From Hydrogenophaga palleronii_A (lineage in GTDB: Bacteria > Pseudomonadota > Gammaproteobacteria > Burkholderiales > Burkholderiaceae_C): a stretch of 64,000 nucleotides of DNA. Below, piece by piece: positions 51,576 to 59,171 of the stretch. Made by a program: the position numbers and the translations under genes. The notes under the pieces are model-generated. The model saw only the letters and a program-made list of their open reading frames with translations. It was not told where the DNA came from and did no database searches. Each line of letters begins with the position of its first letter. Position 1 is the stretch's first letter. The stretch is taken from contig NZ_JAVDWU010000003.1 in NCBI RefSeq assembly GCF_031457455.1, positions 434,001 through 498,000 on the forward strand. The letters are read 5' to 3'.

Positions 51576-52213
51576 GCGCCGCGGTGCGCAGTACTGGGGG
51601 TCCTCCTGTGAGCGCCTCGCGCAGCTGGCTGTTGTTGTGCGCCGTGCATGGCGTGGCCAGCATGCTGTTGTGGTGGGCCCGCGCGGACATGGTCGACGTG
51701 ATGACCTGGCACACCGAGGGCTGGCAGCACCAACCCTGGACGTTATGGACCAGCGCCTGGGTGCACATGAACACACCCCATCTGATCGGCAACCAACTGG
51801 CGCTGGGCGTGCTGACGGCGTTCGCCTGGATGTTGCGACCGAACTGGCGCTGCACGCTGGCTTGGCTGCTGGTGTGGCCGCTCACGCAGGTGTCCCTGGC
51901 GTGGTGGCCTCAGATCGGCTATGCGGTCGGTCTTTCCGGACTGCTGCACGCGGGCGCCATGTTGCTGGCGGTGCAGCTTGTCCTCAAGCGCATCGTCGTT
52001 CGCAAGGGAACTCGATGGGGTGGTCTGCTCATGCTGGGCCTGCTCGTGAAGCTGGCGGTGGAGCGCGGCTGGTCGTATCCGGTGGTCTGGGACGCGGGCA
52101 ACAACATGTCGGTGGTGCAGGCCGCCCACCTGAGCGGCGCGTTCTGGGGGCTGTTGCTGGGCTGGCTGGTCTGCGGTCGGCCCTGGCCACTGCGCCCGGT
52201 TGCCACTGGCTGA
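51572..52213 (+). CDS. Rhombosortase-like intramembrane serine protease
   Basis: 213 residues from the ATG at 51572, or 201 from a GTG at 51608; both starts have Shine-Dalgarno-like sequence inside the MSAAVRST element. About six helices. Rhomboid-type active site: H70/N74 in HMNTPHLIGN, nucleophile S122 in GLSGLLHAG and the second-helix H186 in AAHLSGAFWG. The small size matches rhombosortases, which process GlyGly-CTERM proteins, rather than full rhomboids. The start overlaps the glnE stop. No GlyGly-CTERM substrate is seen in this window. Confidence 0.75.
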   Translation: MSAAVRSTGGPPVSASRSWLLLCAVHGVASMLLWWARADMVDVMTWHTEGWQHQPWTLWTSAWVHMNTPHLIGNQLALGVLTAFAWMLRPNWRCTLAWLLVWPLTQVSLAWWPQIGYAVGLSGLLHAGAMLLAVQLVLKRIVVRKGTRWGGLLMLGLLVKLAVERGWSYPVVWDAGNNMSVVQAAHLSGAFWGLLLGWLVCGRPWPLRPVATG

Positions 52214-52312
52214 CCCCCCGCGCCGCCTTCGGCGTCACCCCCCTGGAAGGGGGGGGCGCACCCAGTGGCCCGGCAAAGCCGGTTCCACGGGTGCCTTGGA
52301 TGGGTTGCTCTC
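52213..52312 (+). repeat. GC-rich intergenic repeat, copy R7
   Basis: Same orientation as R8. It has CGCCTTCGGCG, CACCCCCCTGGAAGGGGGG and GGCCCGGCAAAGCCGG. It starts at the rhombosortase stop codon and fills most of the gap to the convergent ferritin-like gene. Confidence 0.75.
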
Positions 52313-52394
52313 GCTCCACCTCCATTTGTGAACTCGGTGTCTGACTCCCTCGTCCCTCTGCCGGAAACAGGCTTCGCCTATGCGCGAGTAAAAA

Positions 52395-53243
52395 TCAGGC
52401 GGCTGCGGGTGTGCCCGCAGCGGGGGCGAGCGACTTGCGGAAGCGGTTGAGTTCCTGCACCGACTTGAAGCTCTGGTCCATCAGCAGGCTCAGGTTGTGT
52501 AGGATGCGTTCGACCACCTTGGTTTCCCAGACCGTGTCGAAATCGATCTGCTTGTCCAGCCAGTGCTCCAGCCACTCGGGGTTGGGCAGGCGGCTCTGGA
52601 TCGTGTCGTTGGGAAACAGGCCCTTGTTCACGTGCAGGTTGGTGGGGTGCAGCGCCTGGGCCGTGCGGCGGGCGCTGGCCATGAGCACGCCGACCTTGGC
52701 GAATGCGGTGCGGGCCTCGTCGCCAAATTTGCCGATGGCCCGCTTCATGTAGCGCAGGTAGGCGCCGCCATGGCGGGCTTCGTCCTGGCTGAGCGTGGCG
52801 TAGATCTTCTTGATGACGGGCTCGGAGTGCCATTCGCTGGCGCGGCGGTACCAGTGGTTCAGGCGGATCTCGCCGCAGAAATGCAGCATCAGCGTCTCCA
52901 GCGGCGGCGCCGGATCGAATTCGAAGCGGATGTCGTGCAGTTCCTTCTCGGTGGGCACAAGGTCCGGGCGGAAGCGTCGCAGGTACTCCATGAGCACCAG
53001 GGAGTGCTTCTGTTCTTCAAAAAACCAGATCGACATGAAGGCCGAAAAGTCCGAATCGTCGCGGTTGTCACGCAGGAACATCTCGGTGGCCGGCAGCGCC
53101 GCCCACTCGGTGATCGCGTTCATCTTGATGGTCTGGGCCTGCTCGTCACTGAGCCGGGCTGCATCGAACTGGTCCCATGGAATGTCTTTGTCCATGTCCC
53201 AACGGACGGATTCGAGTTGTTTGAAGAGTTCTGGGTAGAGCAT
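52395..53243 (-). CDS. Ferritin-like di-iron protein (acyl-ACP-desaturase-like)
   Basis: 282 residues, helical and soluble. The di-iron ligands are evident: E46 (ITEWAALPA), E76/E77 and H80 (FFEEQKHSLVL), E125 (FCGEIRLNHWY) and D154/E155 with H158 (SQDEARHGGAY). Paired E-E-x-x-H/D-E-x-x-H motifs match the ferritin-like oxygenase fold, including soluble acyl-ACP desaturases. It is encoded 143 bp downstream of the B12-type MerR gene on the same strand, so it may belong to the same lipid-related response. Substrate unknown. Confidence 0.78.
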   Translation of the reverse strand: MLYPELFKQLESVRWDMDKDIPWDQFDAARLSDEQAQTIKMNAITEWAALPATEMFLRDNRDDSDFSAFMSIWFFEEQKHSLVLMEYLRRFRPDLVPTEKELHDIRFEFDPAPPLETLMLHFCGEIRLNHWYRRASEWHSEPVIKKIYATLSQDEARHGGAYLRYMKRAIGKFGDEARTAFAKVGVLMASARRTAQALHPTNLHVNKGLFPNDTIQSRLPNPEWLEHWLDKQIDFDTVWETKVVERILHNLSLLMDQSFKSVQELNRFRKSLAPAAGTPAAA

Positions 53244-53386
53244 GTCGGACTTTCGTTACAGCTGGGAGCCAACCTCGCATTTTAGGCGGTGGCGATTACG
53301 GAGGCGTGGAAATCAACAGGTTCCACAAGGCTTTGCCTCCGACAGCCTATATTGGACAAGGGTCTGGACCAGGCGTTCCACACGCC

Positions 53387-54406
53387 TCAAACCGGCAAGA
53401 CGCGTGTCCGCCAGCGTGCAACCGCCCCCGCAATCTCTTCCAGACGGCTCAGCGGCCAGAACGCCGGCTGCGCCGTGCCGACACCGGGATGGGCGACGCG
53501 ACTGGCGCGCTGAATCGCGGGACACCGGCCGCCGGCCCAGATTTCCACGCGGGCGGGCAGGCGTTCCCGCAGTTGGGCAAACGCAACGCGCACCTCACGG
53601 GGATTCTGGTTCGCCGTGCAGCTCAGCGCCACGATGTCGGCAGCGCCGGTCTGGGCCGCGCGCACGATGTCGGACAACGGCGTCTGGGTGCCCAGTGGCA
53701 CGGTCTGACAGCCTTCCAGCACCATGAAACATTCCGCCATCAACAGACCCAGCCCGTGCGGCTCTCCCGGCAGCGTCGTCAACAACACCCTCGGGGAAGC
53801 GCCTGGACGCCCGCCACCGACCTGCACCATGGCATGGCGCAACACGACTTGCAGGATCTCCGTGTACAGGTGTTCCTCGAACACCGCCAGTTGACCGTCC
53901 GCCCAGGCCTGCCCCACGAGCACGTTCATCGGCGCGACCCGATCGATCACAAACCGCGCCAAGCCCCGCTCCAGCAGGGACTGGGTCAGAGCCAGACGCA
54001 GGGCATGGGCGTCCTGGGCACGAAGCAACGCCATCCACTCGCTCGCTTCAGGAAATGAGGTTGCGTGCGTCTGCACCTGGGTAGGTACTGAGCGCATGGG
54101 GACGTCATCCGGCGTCTGAATCCACTGCGGGAGTGGCTGCGTATTCGAGTCAAGGTCTGCCAGCGCTTCAACACCCAGCGACACCACCCGCCCGGGTCGA
54201 TGGCCCGCATCGAGCAGACGCCGGATGGTCCGCAGCCGATGCAACTGGGCATCGTCGTACCGACGCTCACCCTGTCCATCACGGACCGGGTTGGGAAAAC
54301 CGTAGCGACGCTCCCAGACCCGCAGGGTGTCCTTGGACAGCCCCGTGTCGCGTTCCACATCGGCGATGGTGTGCAGCGGAGCCGTGAAAGAGGCGGTACT
54401 TGTCAT
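53387..54406 (-). CDS. MerR-family regulator with B12-binding domain (CarH/LitR-like)
   Basis: 339 residues from the ATG at 54406. The N-terminal MerR winged helix is TIADVERDTGLSKDTLRVWE then RRYGFPNPVRDGQGERRYDD. The C-terminal part has the four-helix bundle and Rossmann fold that bind cobalamin in photoreceptors such as CarH: W168 then E178-H179 (the W-x9-EH pattern) and E215-x-H217-xx-G220 (GEPHGLG) for lower-axial binding. Family members repress in the dark and release DNA when light breaks the adenosylcobalamin bond. It is divergent from the eight-gene operon at 54877. Confidence 0.9.
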   Translation of the reverse strand: MTSTASFTAPLHTIADVERDTGLSKDTLRVWERRYGFPNPVRDGQGERRYDDAQLHRLRTIRRLLDAGHRPGRVVSLGVEALADLDSNTQPLPQWIQTPDDVPMRSVPTQVQTHATSFPEASEWMALLRAQDAHALRLALTQSLLERGLARFVIDRVAPMNVLVGQAWADGQLAVFEEHLYTEILQVVLRHAMVQVGGGRPGASPRVLLTTLPGEPHGLGLLMAECFMVLEGCQTVPLGTQTPLSDIVRAAQTGAADIVALSCTANQNPREVRVAFAQLRERLPARVEIWAGGRCPAIQRASRVAHPGVGTAQPAFWPLSRLEEIAGAVARWRTRVLPV

Positions 54407-54876
54407 GGACAAACGTTTTTGACGTGTTTCTTCATTATGGAGCGGTGCACATGAAAACCCGATTTGTCCAAGGCAAGCCCAGCCCCAATCCCCTTGACTG
54501 TCCATGGGTATTGGCTGATTTCTCTCGACCAAATAGTGACCAATCAGTCACAATAAAACCGTTGAGTATATTTTTCTTCCAATCCGTCATGTCCCTCACC
54601 GCTTTCTTCCTGCGAACCATGAATGTCTGTCCCATGCGGCGAATTCGAGCTTGGAACTTTTCTGGCGAGGACATGCTCTCACCCCCCACGTCGGCAAAAA
54701 AGAGCTTCTTGTTGCCGGCCCCGGTTTCAGAACTGCGAAGCCTTCCGGGCAAGACCCCGGATGCAATCCCGAGGCGCATCTCCTCCTCCCTCCCTCCCTT
54801 GTTCGTCTCGGGGCGCTTCGCAGTCTTTTCTTTTTCCGCTGGTCTGACCGCATCGGTCCCAGCCAGGGTCTGAGCG
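54407..54876. promoter_or_regulatory. Long divergent regulatory region between the B12-type regulator and the lipid operon
   Basis: 470 bp without a gene I can support. It is notably AT-richer between 54400 and 54720 than its surroundings. An inverted repeat TTGTC-ATG-GACAA at 54400-54412 overlaps the regulator start, TTGTCC recurs at about 54464, and GTGAC-CAATCA-GTCAC lies at 54536-54551. These are candidate binding sites for the MerR-type regulator. Short open frames here (for example one to 54873) have atypical composition. Confidence 0.5.
54536..54551. promoter_or_regulatory. Inverted repeat, candidate regulator operator
   Basis: GTGAC-CAATCA-GTCAC, perfect 5-bp arms, in the AT-rich part of the divergent region. 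The element is symmetrical, so direction cannot be told. It is 325 bp before the first gene of the operon, implying a long leader or a second promoter nearer the gene. Confidence 0.35.
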
Positions 54877-56280
54877 ATGTACGCCGACCCTCATGCCCGT
54901 GCACCGGGCGATCCTTACGCCGCCCATCCGCAACGCCGCCCACGCGTGGCCATCATCGGTTCCGGCATTGCCGGGCTGGGCGCCGCCCACACGCTGCATG
55001 GCTTGGCCAATGTGACGCTGTTCGAGGCGGGCGACTACTTCGGCGGGCACACCCACACAGTCGACATGAGCTTGCCCAGCCCCAGCGGCCAGCCTGTGAC
55101 CTTCGGCGTGGACACGGGGTTTCTGGTGCTCAACGAGCGCACCTACCCCCAACTCCTGGCCTTGTTCGCGCAGTTGGACGTGCCGGTGGCCAAGTCCGAC
55201 ATGTCGTTCTCCGTGCAAGCGCCGGGCAGCGCCCCGGGCGGCGGAACGCTCGAATGGAGCGGATCGGACCTGTCCAGCGTGTTCGCCCAGAGGCACAACC
55301 TGGTCAACCCGCGCTTCTGGCGCATGTTGTCCGACATCGTGCGCTTCAACCGCATCACCACCCAGCTGGCCGAACGCGGCGAAGACCTGGCACCTGACAG
55401 CCCGCTGCTTCTGCCGCTGGGTGACTTCCTCAAGGAACAGCGCTTCTCGTCGGAATTCCGGGACTGGTATTTCCTCCCCATGATGGGCTGCATCTGGAGC
55501 TGCCCCACCGACCAGATGCTGGCGTTCCCGGTCGCCACCATGGTGCGCTTCTGCCACAACCATGGACTGATCCAGATCACCAACCGACCGCAGTGGTACA
55601 CCGTGGCCGGCGGCGCGCGCCAGTACGTGGAAAAGATCGTCGCGCGCATCCCCGACAGCCGACTGATCACCCCCGTGTTGCAGGTGGCGCGCGACACCGA
55701 AGGCGTGCGCGTGGTCACTGCCGGTGCCATCGAGCGCTTCGATGCGGTCGTGTTCGCCTGCCACAGCGACCAGGCGCTGGCACTGCTGGGCGGCGAAGCG
55801 TCGGCCGACGAGCGAGAAGTGTTGGGCGCCATTCGCTACCAGCCCAACCGCGCCGTGCTGCACACCGACAGCACTGTGCTGCCGGCCAGCCGGCGCGCCT
55901 GGGCCGCCTGGAACTACGAGCGCTCTCCCCATGTCAGCCAGGAGGCCACGCAGGTCTGCCTGCACTACCTGCTCAACCGGCTGCAGCCCCTGCCGGTTGA
56001 GCACCCAGTGGTGGTCTCGCTCAATCCCCAGCGCGACATCGATCCGCGCCAGGTGGTGGGCAGCTACGAATACGCCCACCCGGTGTTCGATCTGGCCGCC
56101 ATCCGGGCCCAGGCCCGGGTCCCTGGCCTGCAAGGCAGGCACCACAGTTTCTTTGCAGGGGCCTGGACCGGTTATGGCTTTCACGAGGACGGTCTGAAGT
56201 CGGGCATGCGAGCCGCTCAGGCCCTGATGGAAACCCATGGCCTCGTGCCATCGTTTCCCGCGAATCGGGTGGCGGCATGA
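54877..56280 (+). CDS. FAD-dependent amine-oxidase-like protein
   Basis: 467 residues. FAD-binding motif RVAIIGSGIAGLGAAHTLHG near residues 22-41, followed by EAGDYFGGHTHTVDM and the GxDTGFLVLNERTYPQL region. The C-terminal end YAHPVFDLAAIRAQ with FFAGAWTGYGFHEDGLKSG completes the flavoprotein fold. It belongs to the NAD(P)/FAD-dependent group that sits with DUF1365 and CFA-type methyltransferases in many proteobacteria and probably acts on a fatty-acyl chain. First gene of the operon; its stop overlaps DUF1365 (ATGA). Confidence 0.88.
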   Translation: MYADPHARAPGDPYAAHPQRRPRVAIIGSGIAGLGAAHTLHGLANVTLFEAGDYFGGHTHTVDMSLPSPSGQPVTFGVDTGFLVLNERTYPQLLALFAQLDVPVAKSDMSFSVQAPGSAPGGGTLEWSGSDLSSVFAQRHNLVNPRFWRMLSDIVRFNRITTQLAERGEDLAPDSPLLLPLGDFLKEQRFSSEFRDWYFLPMMGCIWSCPTDQMLAFPVATMVRFCHNHGLIQITNRPQWYTVAGGARQYVEKIVARIPDSRLITPVLQVARDTEGVRVVTAGAIERFDAVVFACHSDQALALLGGEASADEREVLGAIRYQPNRAVLHTDSTVLPASRRAWAAWNYERSPHVSQEATQVCLHYLLNRLQPLPVEHPVVVSLNPQRDIDPRQVVGSYEYAHPVFDLAAIRAQARVPGLQGRHHSFFAGAWTGYGFHEDGLKSGMRAAQALMETHGLVPSFPANRVAA

Positions 56281-57116
56281 AATCGGCTGTCGTGTTGCCC
56301 GCCGTCACCGCACAGATCGGCTTTGGCCAGGTGCGCCACACGCGCCACCGGCCGCAGCGCAACGCCTTTGCCTACCCCACCTACTTCCTGATGCTGCCCA
56401 TGCGCAGCCTGCGCGCCAACGGTCCCGGCTACCTGGCACGCAACCGCCGCGCCGCACTGAGCTTTCACGACACCGACCATGGCGATGGCCGCAGCGACAG
56501 CCTGCAGTGGCTGGAAAACCTGCTGGGGCAGCACGGCATCGACGATGCCCAGGGCGAGATCTGGCTGCACACCTACCCGCGCGTGCTGGGCTACAGCTTC
56601 AAACCCGTGAGTTTCTGGTACTGCCACCGCGCCGACGGTACGCTGCGCGCCGTGCTGGCCGAAGTCAACAACACCTTTGGCGAGCGCCATTGTTATTTGC
56701 TGGATGCTCCGCGCTACGGCGAGCCCTGCGAAGCAGCGAAGGTATTTCATGTGTCGCCGTTCTGCCCGGTTCGCGGCCGCTACCGCTTTGTCTTCATGCG
56801 CACCTTAAGCCCATCGCCGCGCACCGTGGCGCGCATCGACTACTTCGACGCACCCGGCGCCGATGCCCTGCTCAACACCAGCGTGAGCGGTCATCTGGAG
56901 CCCCTGACCACGGCTTCGATCCGCCGTGCGCTCTGGTCGTACCCGGCCATGACCATCGGTGTCATCGCCCGCATCCACTGGCAGGCGCTGCGCCTGTGGT
57001 TCAAGCGCGCTCCCTTTTTCCGCCTGCCGCCCGCCCCGGGCGATTTTGTCACCCCGGCGCTGCGCGCCGTGCCGCCGGTCACCACTGAACCTCCTCCAGA
57101 ACCCAGCCGCCCATGA
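56277..57116 (+). CDS. DUF1365 family protein
   Basis: 279 residues. Typical family sequence: IGFGQVRHTRHRPQRNAFAY, LSFHDTDHGDGRSDSLQWLE, IWLHTYPRVLGYSFKPVSFW, YCHRADGTLRAVLAEVNNTF and FHVSPFCPVRGRYRF. No catalytic mechanism is established, but the family is almost always coupled to CFA-like methyltransferases. It overlaps the neighbours on both sides by 4 bases, so expression is tightly coupled. Probably membrane-peripheral. Confidence 0.93.
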   Translation: MKSAVVLPAVTAQIGFGQVRHTRHRPQRNAFAYPTYFLMLPMRSLRANGPGYLARNRRAALSFHDTDHGDGRSDSLQWLENLLGQHGIDDAQGEIWLHTYPRVLGYSFKPVSFWYCHRADGTLRAVLAEVNNTFGERHCYLLDAPRYGEPCEAAKVFHVSPFCPVRGRYRFVFMRTLSPSPRTVARIDYFDAPGADALLNTSVSGHLEPLTTASIRRALWSYPAMTIGVIARIHWQALRLWFKRAPFFRLPPAPGDFVTPALRAVPPVTTEPPPEPSRP

Positions 57117-58612
57117 ACAGCACCACCGCCACCCAGAGCCCCGCCGGGTTTACCCTGCCTCGCAACACGCCGGCCGCGGCGCACACCACGCTGCAATTGC
57201 TGCAGCGTCTGAAGGTAGGCAGCCTGTCGCTGACGCTGCCTGACGGGACCGTTCAGCGCCTGGGCAGCCCCGAAGGCCCGCACGCCAGCATGAAGCTCAA
57301 CAACTGGAACGTGTGCACGGCAGCGCTCAAGTCGGGCGACATCGGATTCGCTGAGACCTACATCGCCGGCGACTGGAGCACGCCGAACCTGACGGCGCTG
57401 CTCGAACTCATGATCGCCAACCGCCGCGAGGTGGAAGACGTGATCTACGGCTCCTGGCTGGGCCGGCTGGCCTATCGCGTCAAACACCTGCTCAACCGCA
57501 ACTCCAGAACCAACAGCCGCAAGAACATCCACGCCCACTACGACCTCGGCAACGCGTTCTACCGGCTCTGGCTGGACGAGACCATGAACTACTCGTCGGC
57601 CTGGTTCGAACACCCTGACCAACCGCTCGAAGATGCCCAGCACGCCAAGGTGCGACGCGCGCTGCGCATGGCAGGCGTGAAGCCTGGCGACCGGGTGCTG
57701 GAGATTGGTTGCGGCTGGGGCGCGCTCGCCGAGAAAGCGGCCACCGAATTTGAGGCATCCGTCGTCGGGGTGACCTTGTCGACCGAACAACTCGCGTTTG
57801 CCAAGGAGCGCATGCGCAAGCATTGCATCCCGTTGGCCGGCGAAGTGACGGCCAACACCCGTGCCGATCTGCGTCTGCAGGACTACCGCGACATCAGCGA
57901 CGCACCGTTCGACGCCATCTGCTCCATCGAGATGGTGGAGGCGGTGGGCCGCGAGTACTGGCCCACTTACTTCCAGGCAGTGAAACGCCTGCTCAAGCCG
58001 GGCGGTCGTGCCTGCATCCAGAGCATCGTGATCGACGACGCGCACTTCGACCGCTACATCAAGGGCACCGACTTCATCCAGCAATACATCTTCCCCGGAG
58101 GCTGCCTGCCATGCCCCCGCGAGTTGCGCGCACAGGCGGCCGCCGCAGGCCTGGAGGTGGTGGACGAATTCGCCTTTGGCCCCGACTACGCCCGCACCCT
58201 GGTCCTCTGGCGCGAACGTTTCATGCACGAACAGGCAGAGGTGCTGAAGCTCGGCTTCGACCAGAAGTTCTTGCGCATCTGGGAGTTCTACCTGGCGTAT
58301 TGCGAGGCCGCTTTCAGCGGGGGCAGCATTGATGTTGTTCAGTATGTGTTGGAAGCACCCCCCGCGTCGCCTTCGGCGCCCCCCCCTGAAGGGGGGCGCA
58401 CCTGGCGGCCCGGCAAAGCCGGTTCCTCGGGTGCCATGGACTGGGACATTTCGCGCCGGAGAGAGAGCACCCCCCGCGTCGCCTGCGGCGCCACCCCCCT
58501 CAAGGGGGGCGCACCCAGAGGCCCGGCAAAGCCGGTTCCTCGGGTGCCCTGGACTGAGACATTTCGCGCCGACGACGGCATTGACTGGGCTGTATCCGAT
58601 GAAACCTCTTAG
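57113..58612 (+). CDS. Cyclopropane-fatty-acid-synthase-like methyltransferase with repeat-encoded C-terminal extension
   Basis: 499 residues, of which only about 415 are family sequence. Motifs are AHYDLGNAFYRLWLDETMNY, the SAM site VLEIGCGWGALAEKAATEFE, CSIEMVEAVGREYWPTYFQA, and the end region YLAYCEAAFSGGSIDVVQYV. After about residue 415 the frame runs through two tandem copies of the intergenic repeat (R8, R9), adding about 80 Pro/Gly/Arg-rich residues and ending 13 bases inside the next gene. It transfers a methyl or methylene group to unsaturated acyl chains; relatives act in cyclopropane or furan fatty-acid synthesis. The extension may impair or merely decorate the enzyme. Confidence 0.88.
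   Translation: MNSTTATQSPAGFTLPRNTPAAAHTTLQLLQRLKVGSLSLTLPDGTVQRLGSPEGPHASMKLNNWNVCTAALKSGDIGFAETYIAGDWSTPNLTALLELMIANRREVEDVIYGSWLGRLAYRVKHLLNRNSRTNSRKNIHAHYDLGNAFYRLWLDETMNYSSAWFEHPDQPLEDAQHAKVRRALRMAGVKPGDRVLEIGCGWGALAEKAATEFEASVVGVTLSTEQLAFAKERMRKHCIPLAGEVTANTRADLRLQDYRDISDAPFDAICSIEMVEAVGREYWPTYFQAVKRLLKPGGRACIQSIVIDDAHFDRYIKGTDFIQQYIFPGGCLPCPRELRAQAAAAGLEVVDEFAFGPDYARTLVLWRERFMHEQAEVLKLGFDQKFLRIWEFYLAYCEAAFSGGSIDVVQYVLEAPPASPSAPPPEGGRTWRPGKAGSSGAMDWDISRRRESTPRVACGATPLKGGAPRGPAKPVPRVPWTETFRADDGIDWAVSDETS
58360..58453 (+). repeat. GC-rich intergenic repeat, copy R8 (reference copy)
   Basis: About 95 bp with three stems: CGTCGCCTTCGGCGCC, CCCCCCTGAAGGGGGG and GGCCCGGCAAAGCCGG, followed by TTCCTCGGGTGCC. 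At least eleven related copies (R1-R11) lie in this window in both orientations. R8 and R9 are direct tandem copies within the 3' end of the CFA-like gene frame. Confidence 0.8.
58469..58560 (+). repeat. GC-rich intergenic repeat, copy R9
   Basis: Direct tandem neighbour of R8. It has CGTCGCCTGCGGCG, ACCCCCCTCAAGGGGGG, GGCCCGGCAAAGCCGG and TTCCTCGGGTGCCCTGG. The similarity extends into the flank GACATTTCGCGCCG in both copies, so the duplicated unit is about 105 bp. Confidence 0.8.
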
Positions 58613-59171
58613 CGCCTCATTCTTGTCGACCCTTCTGATCGCCATCGCCGCGTGGATGCCGGCGTCGTTGCTCGCCAGCGCACCCGAGCCGACGGTGAGC
58701 GCTGCGTTGCAGGGCAAGTCGGGCACGGACAAAGTGCGGCTGCGGGTGTGGGGCTTCGAGGTTTACGACGCGCGCCTCTTCACGGTCAACGGGTTCAACG
58801 CCGAACAGTTCGGAGACCATCGTTTCGGGCTGGAGCTGAGCTATCTGCGCAGCTTCAAGGGAGGCGATATCGCGGAGCGATCGGTTGACGAGATGCGCAA
58901 CGTGACAGAAATGGAACCTGGGCAGTCCGACCGCTGGCTCAAGGCGATGAGCACGCTGTTTCCGGACGTGCAGCGCGGAGACCGCATCACCGGCGTGCAT
59001 GTGCCCGGCAGTGGCGCACGCTTCTACCTGAACGACCGCCTGCTCGGCGACATCGCCGATGAAGCGTTTTCCCGCAGCTTCTTTGGTATCTGGCTCTCGC
59101 CAAAGACCTCACAACCCCGGATGCGGGAGACGCTGATCGGCCAGACGGGCGGTGCGCCGCGCGCACCATGA
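58599..59171 (+). CDS. Exported chalcone-isomerase-like protein
   Basis: 190 residues from the ATG at 58599. The signal peptide is LSTLLIAIAAWMPASLLASA. The mature part (VRLRVWGFEVYDARLFTVNG, then FGLELSYLRSFKGGDIAERS, and GSGARFYLNDRLLGDIADEA plus FSRSFFGIWLSP) matches the bacterial chalcone-isomerase-like periplasmic family, which may bind fatty acids. Its start lies inside the tail of the extended CFA frame. It is part of the lipid operon and overlaps the transporter gene by 4 bases. Confidence 0.85.
   Translation: MKPLSASFLSTLLIAIAAWMPASLLASAPEPTVSAALQGKSGTDKVRLRVWGFEVYDARLFTVNGFNAEQFGDHRFGLELSYLRSFKGGDIAERSVDEMRNVTEMEPGQSDRWLKAMSTLFPDVQRGDRITGVHVPGSGARFYLNDRLLGDIADEAFSRSFFGIWLSPKTSQPRMRETLIGQTGGAPRAP

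Noticed and set aside
54400..54873. 157-codon plus-strand frame in the divergent regulatory region
   Set aside because: Begins opposite the regulator start, has irregular codon use and no recognisable domain; more likely leader DNA.
58360..58560. Tandem repeats as a CRISPR array
   Set aside because: The units are about 105 bp with internal stems, have only two tandem copies, no unique spacers and no cas genes nearby.
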